NCBI GenBank assembly: GCA_016791045.1
Contig: JAEUNO010000023.1
Location: 1-47,417 of the forward strand
Source of the DNA: Methyloversatilis sp.
GTDB taxonomy: Bacteria; Pseudomonadota; Gammaproteobacteria; Burkholderiales; Rhodocyclaceae
DNA length: 47,417 nt
Reading direction: 5' to 3'
Below, piece after piece: positions 1-9,412 of this stretch (its first letter is position 1; each line of letters opens with the position of its first letter). The notes beneath the pieces were generated by a model. That model had not been told where the DNA came from. It did no database searches and was given only the letters and a program-made list of their open reading frames with translations. Both the position numbers and the translations under genes were made by a program.

Positions 1-278
1 TGCGCCGGCGCGTGTTCAGGGGGTGGGAATCGCGAGATGGGCTCGATCATCACTGAAGGTGCGTCCGCTGTAGGAGCGACCCCCGGTCGCGATTGGCGCG
101 TCGATCGTGCGCCGGCACGTGTTCAGTGGGAGGAATCGAGAGCAGGGCTCGCTCCTACAAGAACGTGCCACCCCTGTAGGAGCGACCCGCGGTCGCGATC
201 CGCACGTCGATCGTGCGCCCGGCCGCTTGTTCGGAGGGAGGAATCGCGAGCACGGCTCGCTCCTACAAAACCCCTGTC
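1..278. repeat. Three tandem ~107-bp units containing REP-like palindromes
   Basis: Three consecutive units begin at about 1, 108 and 214, each opening with TGCGCC(C)GG and a GTTCAG/GTTCGG block. Each unit then holds the palindrome half ATCGCGAG...GGCTCGCTCCTACA (or a worn form) and, in units 1 and 2, the opposite half TGTAGGAGCGACC..GGTCGCGAT at about 69-94 and 175-199. The inverted halves at about 134-159 and 242-267 face these. The period is 107 then 106 bases. Short GTAGGAGCGAC palindromes of this kind are typical REP elements in gene ends of proteobacteria. The block lies directly beyond the rho stop codon and no convincing gene was seen in it. It may act as a transcript-end hairpin for trxA-rho. 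Confidence 0.7.
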
Positions 279-1538
<1,260 letters not shown>

Positions 1539-1575
1539 GGTGACGGGGTCTGTGCGGCGTGCGGGGGTGGGGAGG

Positions 1576-1620
1576 CGGAGCCAGGAACCGGCTCCGGCGG
1601 GCGGGGTGCGCGCAGCACCC
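1576..1620 (-). promoter_or_regulatory. Structured, C-rich leader between trxA and rho
   Basis: Two hairpins are visible: arms 1576-1582/1590-1596 (CGGAGCC / GGCTCCG) and 1604-1609/1615-1620 (GGGTGC / GCACCC). Between the first hairpin and the rho start codon the minus-strand RNA is dominated by C with few G residues (about 1539-1575), the composition of a rut site. A Rho-autoregulated leader is known before rho in E. coli. Its presence here is inferred from composition alone. Confidence 0.4.
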
Positions 1621-1638
1621 GTCGCCGTGGAAAAAAGA

Positions 1639-1965
1639 TCAGAGGTGGCTGTCCAGGAATGCGGTCAGTTGCGACTTCGACAGGGCGCCGACCTTCGTGG
1701 CTTCGACATTGCCGTCCTTGAACAGCATCAGCGTCGGAATGCCGCGGATGCCGAAGCGCGCCGGGGTGTCCTGGTTCTCGTCGATATTCACCTTGGCCAC
1801 GCGCAGCTTGCCGGCGTAGTCACGCGCCACCTCGTCGAGGATGGGGGCAATCATCTTGCACGGACCGCACCATTCGGCCCAGTAGTCGACCAGCACGGGC
1901 AGATCGGCTTTGACCACTTCGGCTTCGAAGCTGGCATCGGTGACGTGGTGGATGTGTTCGCTCAT
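1639..1965 (-). CDS. trxA: Thioredoxin
   Basis: This small dithiol oxidoreductase of the cytoplasm reduces protein disulfides and is itself reduced by thioredoxin reductase. The 108-aa product carries the complete active site W32-C33-G34-P35-C36 in the context [14 protein letters not shown], the conserved cis-proline stretch [12 protein letters not shown], and the typical helix-rich C-terminal end. The start at 1965 was chosen because the minus strand has a good GAGGAA ribosome site just upstream. A longer in-frame extension to 2268 has no thioredoxin similarity. It is probably the first gene of a trxA-rho unit. A 7-bp dyad at 2027-2047 lies in the upstream region. Confidence 0.97.
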   Translation of the reverse strand: MSEHIHHVTDASFEAEVVKADLPVLVDYWAEWCGPCKMIAPILDEVARDYAGKLRVAKVNIDENQDTPARFGIRGIPTLMLFKDGNVEATKVGALSKSQLTAFLDSHL

Positions 1966-2026
1966 CGTTTCCTCGCGGGGCTTGACTTGGGAGAGACCTG
2001 GAATGCCGGATCGTTTTTTGGATAGA

Positions 2027-2047
2027 GGTATATCGGTCGGATATACC
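2027..2047. promoter_or_regulatory. Perfect 7-bp inverted repeat, candidate operator
   Basis: GGTATAT at 2027-2033 and ATATACC at 2041-2047 are exact inverted copies around a 7-base centre, placed about 60-80 bp upstream of the trxA start codon in an otherwise GC-rich region. Size and spacing suit a dimeric regulator site, and the AT-rich arms could also be part of a promoter. The regulator is unknown. Confidence 0.4.
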
Positions 2048-2367
2048 GTCGAAAACCGGATGTGGGCTGGGCGCTGTTGTTTGCCGGGCTGGATGCCTGA
2101 CGCGCACTGCGCAGGCCGGGAATTCTTGAGCAGGTGTGTGCGGGGGTTGCGAGCCACCGCGGCAGGCACGGGGCAAATCACTCTGGCAGCGCGCTGACCG
2201 CACACCTGCGCGATCGCGTTTGTTACGCTGTTTTCGCGCTGTTTCCATGATGCTAATACAAAAAACACCGAGTTGCGCAGAGTGATGGAGGTACGTCCGA
2301 CAAAAATTCATGTCGGCATGCCTCCGCTGCACGACGCACGGAACGGCTTTGCCACGGGCCGCAGTGA

Positions 2368-2373
2368 TAAAAT
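2368..2373 (+). promoter_or_regulatory. Possible -10 element of fdxA
   Basis: TAAAAT lies within GATAAAATCCACGCC, about 100 bp before fdxA. Similar TAAAATC-plus-GC-rich strings stand before ccoN (11716) and mutL (26321), and a TAAACTC variant before argJ (41452). No good -35 box is present at 16-18 bp. Confidence 0.3.
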
Positions 2374-2471
2374 CCACGCCGTTTTCCGGACTGTCATCGT
2401 CCCGAGATTCCGATCAAACCACCCCGTGGTTCGCCTGCTGTCGGGCAATGCGACCACCGCACGGAGAAATC

Positions 2472-2795
2472 ATGACTTACGTCGTCACCGAATCCTGTAT
2501 CAAGTGCAAGTACACCGACTGCGTCGATGTGTGCCCGGTCGATTGCTTTCGCGAAGGCCCGAATTTCCTGGTGATCGACCCCGACGAGTGCATCGACTGC
2601 ACGCTGTGCGTCGCCGAATGTCCGGCCGAAGCCATTTTCGCCGAGGACGACGTGCCGTCCGACCAGATCCATTTCATCAAGCTGAACGCCGAACTGTCCG
2701 CGGAATGGCCTGCCATCATCGAGCGCAAGGAAGCGCCGGCCGACGCCGACGAATGGGTCAAGGTGAAGGACAAGCTCGGCATGCTGGAACGCTGA
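2472..2795 (+). CDS. fdxA: 7Fe ferredoxin, FdxA type ([3Fe-4S][4Fe-4S])
   Basis: This is a soluble low-potential electron carrier. The 107-aa product has cysteines at 9, 12, 17, 21 and 25 and a second group at 40, 43, 46 and 50, the spacing of Azotobacter-type seven-iron ferredoxins, in which one site binds a 3Fe-4S and the other a 4Fe-4S cluster. The C-terminal half is acidic and ends with the usual WVKVKDK helix. The ATG at 2472 follows a GGAGA ribosome site. The gene stands alone between divergent trxA and the AddB-like gene, which starts 43 bp further on. Its redox partner cannot be told from context. Confidence 0.95.
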   Translation: MTYVVTESCIKCKYTDCVDVCPVDCFREGPNFLVIDPDECIDCTLCVAECPAEAIFAEDDVPSDQIHFIKLNAELSAEWPAIIERKEAPADADEWVKVKDKLGMLER

Positions 2796-2838
2796 GCGCG
2801 CCGCCGCCCGCCGGCCGTCGCATGTCGCGTCCTCGTGC

Positions 2839-5508
2839 ATGAACGCGGCGGGCTTCGAAACCCTGCACCTGCCGGCCGATGGCGCGCTGTTTGCCCGGCT
2901 CGCGCGCCTGCTGATCGATCGCCATGGCGATGCGCTCGCCGACTGCGACCTGCTGATTCCGGTCATGGCGCATGCGTCGGCGCTGCGCGGCGCGCTGGTG
3001 GCCGAAGCCGGGCACCCGCTGTTCATGCCGCGCATGCTCACGCCGTCATTGCTGGCGGCGCGCTGGATGGGCGACGCACCGGTCGATCCCCACCCCCGCC
3101 GTCTGCTGCGTCTGGTGGCGCAACTGCGCCAGCAGGCCTGGCTGGGCGACGCCGATCCGTGGTCGGCGGCGCAGGAACTGCTCGAACTGGCCGACGCGCT
3201 GGCCGCAGTGCCGGCGCTGCCGGATGAAGACGCCCTGCAGCAGGGCTTCGAACGCGCCCACGGCTTGACCGACAGCGCCGCGCTGTCGCTCGAAGCGCGT
3301 CTGGTGCATGCGGTATGGCACAGCGACTGCACCGGAACGCCCGGTCACGCGCGTGCCGTCACGCAGGCGTTGATGCGCGCCGCCGGCGCGGCACGCCGTC
3401 CGCTCATCCATCTTTCTGCGGTGGAAGAGCCACCGCCCGCATGGCTTGAATTGCATGCCGCGCGCGTGCCGGTGCTCCATGTGCAGGCGACGCGCGCGCT
3501 GGCCGATACATCGGTGGCCCGCGTGCTGCAAGTCGCCTGGCCGTCCGGCTCGGCACTTTTTTCGGTAACCGTTCCGACGCCCGCCCCATCGCGGGATGAC
3601 GCGCTCGCACTGGCCAGCCGCGTGCGCCTGATCGGTGCGCAGTCGCTCGAGCAGGAAGCGCAATGTGCCGCGTCCTGCATCGCCGGCTGGCTGTCTGAAG
3701 GCCGCCGCAACATCGCGCTGGTGGCGCTCGATCGCGAAGCGGCGCGGCGCGCCCGCGCGCTGCTCGAACGCCGGCAGGTTCTGCTGGCCGATGAAACCGG
3801 CTGGAAGCTGTCGACCACGCGCGCGGCGGCCACGGTCGACGCGCTGCTGCAGTGCCTTGCGTCAGACGGCTATCACCGCGATCTGCTCGATCTGCTGCGT
3901 TCGCCGCATGTGGCCGGCACGCTCGATCGCGATGCGCACGCGCAGGCGATTGCGGTCATCGACGACTGGGTGGTCAGGCGCAACCATGTCGATGGCCTGC
4001 ACGCCTTGCTCACCGATGCCGGCCGCGAGTTTGCCGGCCGGCCGGCCGGCCGGCTGATCGACGCGCTGTCGCAGGCCTTTGCACTCATGCCCACCCACAA
4101 CGCACCGGCCAGTTTCCGGATCGAACGCCTGCTGGCAGCGCTCGATGCATTGGGCGCACGCGCTGCGCTGGCGCTGGATGCGGCGGGTGCGCAGGTGGTC
4201 AACCTGCTGGAGCAGTTGCGTGCCGACAGCAGCGGCGTGGCACTCGACCTGTCCTTCGCCGACTGGCGCAAGTGGCTCAACGGCGAGTTCGAGCAGGCGC
4301 TGTTCCGCGACAGCGCCATCGACAGCCCGGTGGTCCTGACGCCACTGACGGCGACCCGCCTGCGCCGTTTCGACGCCGTGTATGTGATCGGCGCCGACAG
4401 CCGGCACCTTGCGCCGGCGCGCCTGCGCGGCGCGCTCGGTCACGAAGGGCTGCGACGCGAACTCGGGCTGCCGGATTCGCAGGTCGCCGCCCGGCAGCTG
4501 CGCGACGATCTGGCCGGCCTGATCGCCTGCAGCGACGAAACCGTGTTCAGCTGGCAGACGCAGCGCAACGGTGAAGCGAACCTCCCCGGCGTGGATCTGC
4601 AGCGCCTCGATCTGGTGCTGCAGCGTGCGGGTCTGCCGTCGGCGATACGCGCTGCGCCTGCGCTCGCCGATCTGCCGGCGCTGCCTGCCCTGGCGGTATC
4701 CAGCACGCCGGTGCTCGACCCGGGGCGCGTCCCGTCGCGGCTCACGGCGAGCGCTCTGGCCGATCTGATCGCCTGTCCCTACCGCTACTACGCCCGCCAC
4801 GTACTTGGCCTGGGTGCCGGCGACGAGGTCGAGGATGCCATGGGCAAGGGCAGCGTCGGTGAGCTGGTGCATCGCGTACTCCACGACTTTCATGTCGCTC
4901 ACCCGCGACTGGGAGATGCCGCGCCGCTGGCACTGGCCGACGCCCTGCGCGCGCAGATTGCCGCCGCCTTCGATGGCGCCATTGCGCGCAACTTCCAGGA
5001 GCATGCGTGGGCCGATCGCCTGCGCGATCGCGCCGACGCCTACATCGCGTGGGCCGTGCAGCGCGAAACCGACGGCTGGCTGTTCGACAGCGGTGAGGCG
5101 AGGCGCGCGCAGGTGCTCCAGTTGCCGGATGGTGCTGCGCTGTCGCTCGAAGGCCGCATCGACCGCATCGACCGCAATGCAGAGGGCGACGTCGCGCTGC
5201 TCGACTACAAGCTGCGCAGTGCCGAACGCGTACGCAAGACGCTGCAGGCCGATGACGTGCAACTGGCGTTCTACACGCTGCTCGAAGGCGGGGCAGTGAG
5301 CCAGGCGGCCTATCTGGCGCTGGAAGAGGAGGCGCCGGTCGCGTTCCTTCAGGACGATCCGCCGGCTGCCGCGCGGGCGCTGCAGGCGCTGGTGTCCGAA
5401 CTGTTTCCGGCGCTGCGCGACGGCTCCGGCCTGCCGGCACACGGCGACGAGGCGGCCTGCCGGCATTGCGACATGCGCGGCCTGTGCCGCAAGGACTGGC
5501 TGTCATGA
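2839..5508 (+). CDS. AddB-like PD-(D/E)XK nuclease subunit
   Basis: This is the probable nuclease partner of an AddAB-type double-strand-break resection enzyme. It has 889 aa. The N-terminal two thirds resemble an inactivated UvrD-type helicase: no P-loop is present. The C-terminal domain carries LDYKLRS, the catalytic D-x-K strand of the RecB/AddB nuclease fold. Four cysteines match the AddB iron-sulfur clamp: C646 in LIACPYRYY, and C874, C877 and C883 in the C-x2-C-x5-C end CRHCDMRGLC. The stop overlaps the start of the next gene as ATGA, so the two are translationally coupled. It is shorter than Bacillus AddB (about 1160 aa), as expected for the proteobacterial branch. Confidence 0.85.
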   Translation: MNAAGFETLHLPADGALFARLARLLIDRHGDALADCDLLIPVMAHASALRGALVAEAGHPLFMPRMLTPSLLAARWMGDAPVDPHPRRLLRLVAQLRQQAWLGDADPWSAAQELLELADALAAVPALPDEDALQQGFERAHGLTDSAALSLEARLVHAVWHSDCTGTPGHARAVTQALMRAAGAARRPLIHLSAVEEPPPAWLELHAARVPVLHVQATRALADTSVARVLQVAWPSGSALFSVTVPTPAPSRDDALALASRVRLIGAQSLEQEAQCAASCIAGWLSEGRRNIALVALDREAARRARALLERRQVLLADETGWKLSTTRAAATVDALLQCLASDGYHRDLLDLLRSPHVAGTLDRDAHAQAIAVIDDWVVRRNHVDGLHALLTDAGREFAGRPAGRLIDALSQAFALMPTHNAPASFRIERLLAALDALGARAALALDAAGAQVVNLLEQLRADSSGVALDLSFADWRKWLNGEFEQALFRDSAIDSPVVLTPLTATRLRRFDAVYVIGADSRHLAPARLRGALGHEGLRRELGLPDSQVAARQLRDDLAGLIACSDETVFSWQTQRNGEANLPGVDLQRLDLVLQRAGLPSAIRAAPALADLPALPALAVSSTPVLDPGRVPSRLTASALADLIACPYRYYARHVLGLGAGDEVEDAMGKGSVGELVHRVLHDFHVAHPRLGDAAPLALADALRAQIAAAFDGAIARNFQEHAWADRLRDRADAYIAWAVQRETDGWLFDSGEARRAQVLQLPDGAALSLEGRIDRIDRNAEGDVALLDYKLRSAERVRKTLQADDVQLAFYTLLEGGAVSQAAYLALEEEAPVAFLQDDPPAAARALQALVSELFPALRDGSGLPAHGDEAACRHCDMRGLCRKDWLS

Positions 5509-8500
5509 GTCGCGACGACGATCTGCGCGCGCTCGACCCGGCACGCAGCGTTGTGGTCGAGGCGTGCGCCGGCAGCGGCAAGACCTGGACGCTGGTGTCG
5601 CGATTGATCCGCCTGCTGCTGGCCGGTGCGCAGCCGGGCGACATTCTCGCCATCACCTACACGCGCAAGGCGGCGCGCGAAATCGAGGAACGTCTGCAGC
5701 ACTGGCTGGCGGAACTGGCCGTGGCCGACGACGAGCGGGTGAGCGCCTTTCTCGCCGAGCGCGGGCTTGATACGCAGCGCGACCCGACGCTGATCGCGCG
5801 GGCACGGGGGCTGTTCGAGCAGGTTGCCGACGCGCGACCCGGGCTGACGGTGAACACCTTCCACGGCTGGTTTTCTTCACTGCTCGGCGCCGCGCCGCTG
5901 AGCAGCGGTCTGCGCGGCCTGCAGCTGTCGGAGCGCACTGCGCAGTTGCGCGATCAGGCCTGGGCCGCGCTGATGCGCCGCGCCGGGCGCGCGCCGCAGG
6001 GCGAACTGGCGCTCGCGCTGCGCAGCCTGCTTGGCCAGTGCGGGGTGGCGGGCACGAAGACGCTGGCCGGTGCGCTGGTCGATCGCCGCGCCGAGTGGGA
6101 AGCCTGGCTGGCGGCGCATGGCGGGCTGGCCGGAGCGCTCGCCCACCTGCGGCAGTTTTTCGGGGCCGACGCCGAAGTACCGGTCGACGTGCTGGCCGGC
6201 GACGAACTGCTGCGTCGTCGCTGCCTCGATCTCGCGCGGCTGCTGGGTCAGGGCACGGAGGCGCAGCAGCGCAAGGCGACGGCGATCGAACAGGCGTGTG
6301 CGCAGGTCGACGCTCACGCCTACTTTGGCGGCCTGCGCGCCCAGCTGCTCAAGCAGGATGGCGAGCCGGCGAGCTTCAAGCCGGGCAAAGCGCTTGAAAA
6401 GCTCGGTGTGGCCGACAGTGCGCTTGCGCTCAACGAGCAGGTTGTGGCGCGTCTGGTGCAGTGCCTGAACGCGCAGGCCGATCTTGCCGCCTGGGCGCTC
6501 AACGAACAGGGGCTGCAGGTCGCCGCGGCGCTGCTCGACGCCTACGACCGCATCAAGCAGAACGCGGGCGTGCTCGACTTCGGTGATCTCGAATGGCATG
6601 CCGCGCGCCTGCTGTCGGACGCGCAGACCGGCCCCTTCGTGCAGGCGCGTCTGGACGCGCGCTACCGTCACCTGCTGCTGGACGAATTCCAGGACACCAA
6701 TCCGCTGCAGTGGCAGGTGCTGATGCACTGGCTCGACGCCTACGCGCCGGGTCAGGTGCAGCCGGTGGTGTTCGTGGTCGGCGATCCGAAACAGTCGATC
6801 TACCGCTTCCGGCGCGCTGATCCGCGCATCTTCACCCATGCGGCCACGGTGTTCGAACAGCGCTTCGGCGCCCTCCGCCTGCAGCGCAACGAAACCCGGC
6901 GCAGCAGCCCGGCCGTGGTGAGCGTGGTCAACGCCGTGTTCGGCGACATGGACGTGTTCGAGGGCTTTGCACCGCACAGCACGACCCGGACGGATCTGCC
7001 CGGCCGGGTCGAAGTGCTGCCGGCGTTCGGCCACGAGGCGGCCGCCGAGCCTGCAGCCGCCGACAGCCAGACCGTCGCAGGCGGTCTGCGCAATCCGCTG
7101 CGCCAGCCGAGGCTGGCGATCGAGGACAGCCGCCGCAAGCGCGAGGCCGATGCACTGTGCACGAGGCTGAAGAACATGGTCGGACGGCTTGCGGTGCGCG
7201 ATGCGCACACCGGTGCCACCCGTGCGGCGCGCTACGGCGACATGATGATCCTGCTGCGCCGGCGTACCGGACTGGCGGTCTACGAGGCGGCTCTGCGCGC
7301 CCACGGCATCCCCTACTTCGGTGCCAGCCGCGGCCGCCTGCTCGATACGCTCGAAGCGTCCGACCTGCTCGCGCTGCTGCGCTTTCTCGCGGCACCGGCC
7401 GATGCGCTGTCGCTCGCCCATGTGTTGCGCAGTCCGCTGTTCGCGTTTGCCGACGCGCAGCTGCTCGATCTGACCGGCGACGGCGCCGAAAGACTGTGGC
7501 CGACGCTGCGCGCGCGACGCGCCGACAGCGATCCGGCGCATGCACGCGCGGCTGCGCTGCTGGAGGGCTGGCTCGACGCGGCGACCCGCCTGCCGGTGCA
7601 TGATCTGCTGGATCGCGTATTCGACCAGGGCGCGCTGATGCCGCGTTACGCCGCCAGCGTCGACGCGATGGCCTGGCCGGGCGTGCGCGCCAATCTCGAA
7701 GCCTTCATCGAACTGGCGCTCAAGGTCGACAGCGGCCGCTACCCCAGCCTGCCGCGCTTCATCGACGAGCTGACACGCCTGCGCAACGAAGACGACGAAG
7801 CGCCTGACGAAGGCCTCATCCTCGGTGAAGACCCCTCGCGCGGCAGGGTGCGCGTGCTCACCATCCACGCGGCCAAGGGACTGGAAGCGCCCATCGTCTG
7901 GCTGGCCGACGCGGTGGCGCGGTCGCGTACCGACAGCGGCGCGCGCGTGCTGCTGGCCTGGCCTCCCGGTGAGGCGGCGCCCGGTCACCTTTCCTTGCTG
8001 CAGAAGAAGGACAATCAGGGTCATGCCCGCGCCGCCTTCATCGAGGCCGAAGCGCGCGCTGCGGCGCGCGAGGACGCGAACCTGCTGTACGTCGCGCTGA
8101 CCCGCGCACGACAAGTGCTGTATGTCAGTGGTGTCAGCCCTGCCAGGGGCAGCAGCGCCGGCAGCTGGCTAGACCGGGTTACCGCTGCACTGGGCGGCTG
8201 CGCCGATGCAGTCGCCACCGACGGCGGCGGCATGCGGCTCGAACAGGGCGCGCTTGCCGACTGCGTGGACCACGCACCCGACGACCCGGTCGTACCGGTC
8301 GTCATGGCCGATGCGTCCGTGACGCCCGCCATCGGCGAACGACGTCCGCCGGTCGCGCTCGATCCCGTCCAGCTGTGGGGTGTGGGACTGCACAGCTGGC
8401 TGGAGGCGCTGACGGGCGGCGAGCCGTCGCCCGCGCGGCCAATCGGCCTCGATGCCGTGCAGTGGCGCGATCTTGAAGGGATCGCGCGCCGCCTCGTGGC

Positions 8501-8786
8501 AAGTGACGCGCTGCAGCGCTTCTTCGATCCGGCGCAGCATCGCTGGTCGGCGAACGAACTCGAATTCATGCTGCCCGATGGCAGACCGGGCCGGATCGAT
8601 CGTCTGGTCGAGTTCGAGGACGACATCTGGATACTGGATTACAAGAGCGGACAGGGTGACCGTTTTGCCGAGTCCTACACGGCTCAGCTTGCGGGCTACG
8701 CCGAGGCGGTGGCCGCGATCCGGCCCGGCAAGGTGGTGCACGCCGCGCTGATCCGGCCGGACGGCGCGCTCGACGTGCGCTTCTGA
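5505..8786 (+). CDS. AddA-like UvrD/Rep helicase with C-terminal nuclease
   Basis: This 1093-aa superfamily 1A DNA helicase fused to a RecB-like nuclease is the probable motor of the AddAB-type complex. The Walker A motif ACAGSGKT is at 20-27. Motif Ia has TYTRKAAREI and motif II LLLDEFQDTN (D393, E394). Motif III and the downstream GDPKQSIYRFRRAD are clear, as are motif V TIHAAKGLEAPIVWL and motif VI VALTRARQVLYV. The nuclease centre near the C terminus is LDYKSGQGD (D1045, K1047). The start at 5505 overlaps the stop of the AddB-like gene by four bases. A frame opening at 5466 adds only residues that lie inside the upstream gene. Both subunits keep a nuclease motif, as in AddAB, and no RecC- or RecD-like gene lies beside them. 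Confidence 0.9.
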   Translation: MSRDDDLRALDPARSVVVEACAGSGKTWTLVSRLIRLLLAGAQPGDILAITYTRKAAREIEERLQHWLAELAVADDERVSAFLAERGLDTQRDPTLIARARGLFEQVADARPGLTVNTFHGWFSSLLGAAPLSSGLRGLQLSERTAQLRDQAWAALMRRAGRAPQGELALALRSLLGQCGVAGTKTLAGALVDRRAEWEAWLAAHGGLAGALAHLRQFFGADAEVPVDVLAGDELLRRRCLDLARLLGQGTEAQQRKATAIEQACAQVDAHAYFGGLRAQLLKQDGEPASFKPGKALEKLGVADSALALNEQVVARLVQCLNAQADLAAWALNEQGLQVAAALLDAYDRIKQNAGVLDFGDLEWHAARLLSDAQTGPFVQARLDARYRHLLLDEFQDTNPLQWQVLMHWLDAYAPGQVQPVVFVVGDPKQSIYRFRRADPRIFTHAATVFEQRFGALRLQRNETRRSSPAVVSVVNAVFGDMDVFEGFAPHSTTRTDLPGRVEVLPAFGHEAAAEPAAADSQTVAGGLRNPLRQPRLAIEDSRRKREADALCTRLKNMVGRLAVRDAHTGATRAARYGDMMILLRRRTGLAVYEAALRAHGIPYFGASRGRLLDTLEASDLLALLRFLAAPADALSLAHVLRSPLFAFADAQLLDLTGDGAERLWPTLRARRADSDPAHARAAALLEGWLDAATRLPVHDLLDRVFDQGALMPRYAASVDAMAWPGVRANLEAFIELALKVDSGRYPSLPRFIDELTRLRNEDDEAPDEGLILGEDPSRGRVRVLTIHAAKGLEAPIVWLADAVARSRTDSGARVLLAWPPGEAAPGHLSLLQKKDNQGHARAAFIEAEARAAAREDANLLYVALTRARQVLYVSGVSPARGSSAGSWLDRVTAALGGCADAVATDGGGMRLEQGALADCVDHAPDDPVVPVVMADASVTPAIGERRPPVALDPVQLWGVGLHSWLEALTGGEPSPARPIGLDAVQWRDLEGIARRLVASDALQRFFDPAQHRWSANELEFMLPDGRPGRIDRLVEFEDDIWILDYKSGQGDRFAESYTAQLAGYAEAVAAIRPGKVVHAALIRPDGALDVRF

Positions 8787-8888
8787 GCACGCCCCGGAAC
8801 TTTGCGCGGCTGGCTGTTTTGACTACCATCTGCGATATTCAACCGCGGTGTGCGTTTCGCGCATGCGCAGCAAGAAGGGATGGCCGTC

Positions 8889-9338
8889 ATGCAAGTACAT
8901 GAAATCCTGCGCATCAAGGGAACGGTGCTGTACACCGTCGTCCCGGCGCAGTCGCTGGGTAATGCGGTCGCCACGATGGCCGATCTGGACGTCGGTTCGC
9001 TGGTGGTCATGGAACATGGCCTGATGGTTGGCATGCTGAGCTTCCGCGAAGTGCTGCGCGCCCTGCGAAAGTCCGGCGGCGGCTGGCAGACGCTCACGGT
9101 CGCCGACGTGATGCAGCGTGATCCGGCAACCGCCCATCCCGACATGGAAGTCGACGAATTGCGTCGCCTGATGCTGGAGCGGCACTGCCGCTACCTGCCG
9201 ATCATGGAAGGCGACACGCTGATGGGTGTGCTGTCCTTTCACGATGTGGCGCGTGCCATGCTGGAAGAGCAGAGTTTCGAAAACCGCATGCTGAAGAGCT
9301 ATATCCGCGACTGGCCGATGGACGACGCGTCCGGCTAG
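8889..9338 (+). CDS. CBS-domain-pair protein
   Basis: This 149-aa cytoplasmic protein is built almost wholly of two CBS motifs (about residues 8-65 and 75-130), which form a Bateman module that binds adenine nucleotides and usually acts as an energy sensor. Typical strands are visible: [28 protein letters not shown] in the first and [28 protein letters not shown] in the second. The ATG at 8889 is preferred because AAGAAGGGA ends eight bases before it. In-frame ATGs at 8850 and 8880 lie upstream of or inside that ribosome site. Its target is not shown by the context. Such stand-alone proteins are common in betaproteobacteria. Confidence 0.88.
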   Translation: MQVHEILRIKGTVLYTVVPAQSLGNAVATMADLDVGSLVVMEHGLMVGMLSFREVLRALRKSGGGWQTLTVADVMQRDPATAHPDMEVDELRRLMLERHCRYLPIMEGDTLMGVLSFHDVARAMLEEQSFENRMLKSYIRDWPMDDASG

Positions 9339-9412
9339 ACCACACGACGGACGACCGTCCGCCGGACGCGCGCAGACGCCGGGCGATGCGGGCCGAACAC
9401 GGGGGGAGGGCT

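Larger units (their letters stand above)
1966..2471. other. Divergent intergenic region between trxA and fdxA
   Basis: This is 506 bp without a convincing gene. It holds the ribosome site of trxA, the dyad at 2027-2047, a TAAAAT element at 2368-2373 that could serve fdxA, and the GGAGA ribosome site of fdxA at 2463-2467. Reading frames that cross it are extensions of trxA or of antisense frames and carry no recognisable motif. Confidence 0.6.

Noticed and set aside
5877-8114. 745-aa open frame antisense to the AddA-like gene
   Set aside because: It has no motifs, and the opposite strand has all SF1 helicase motifs.
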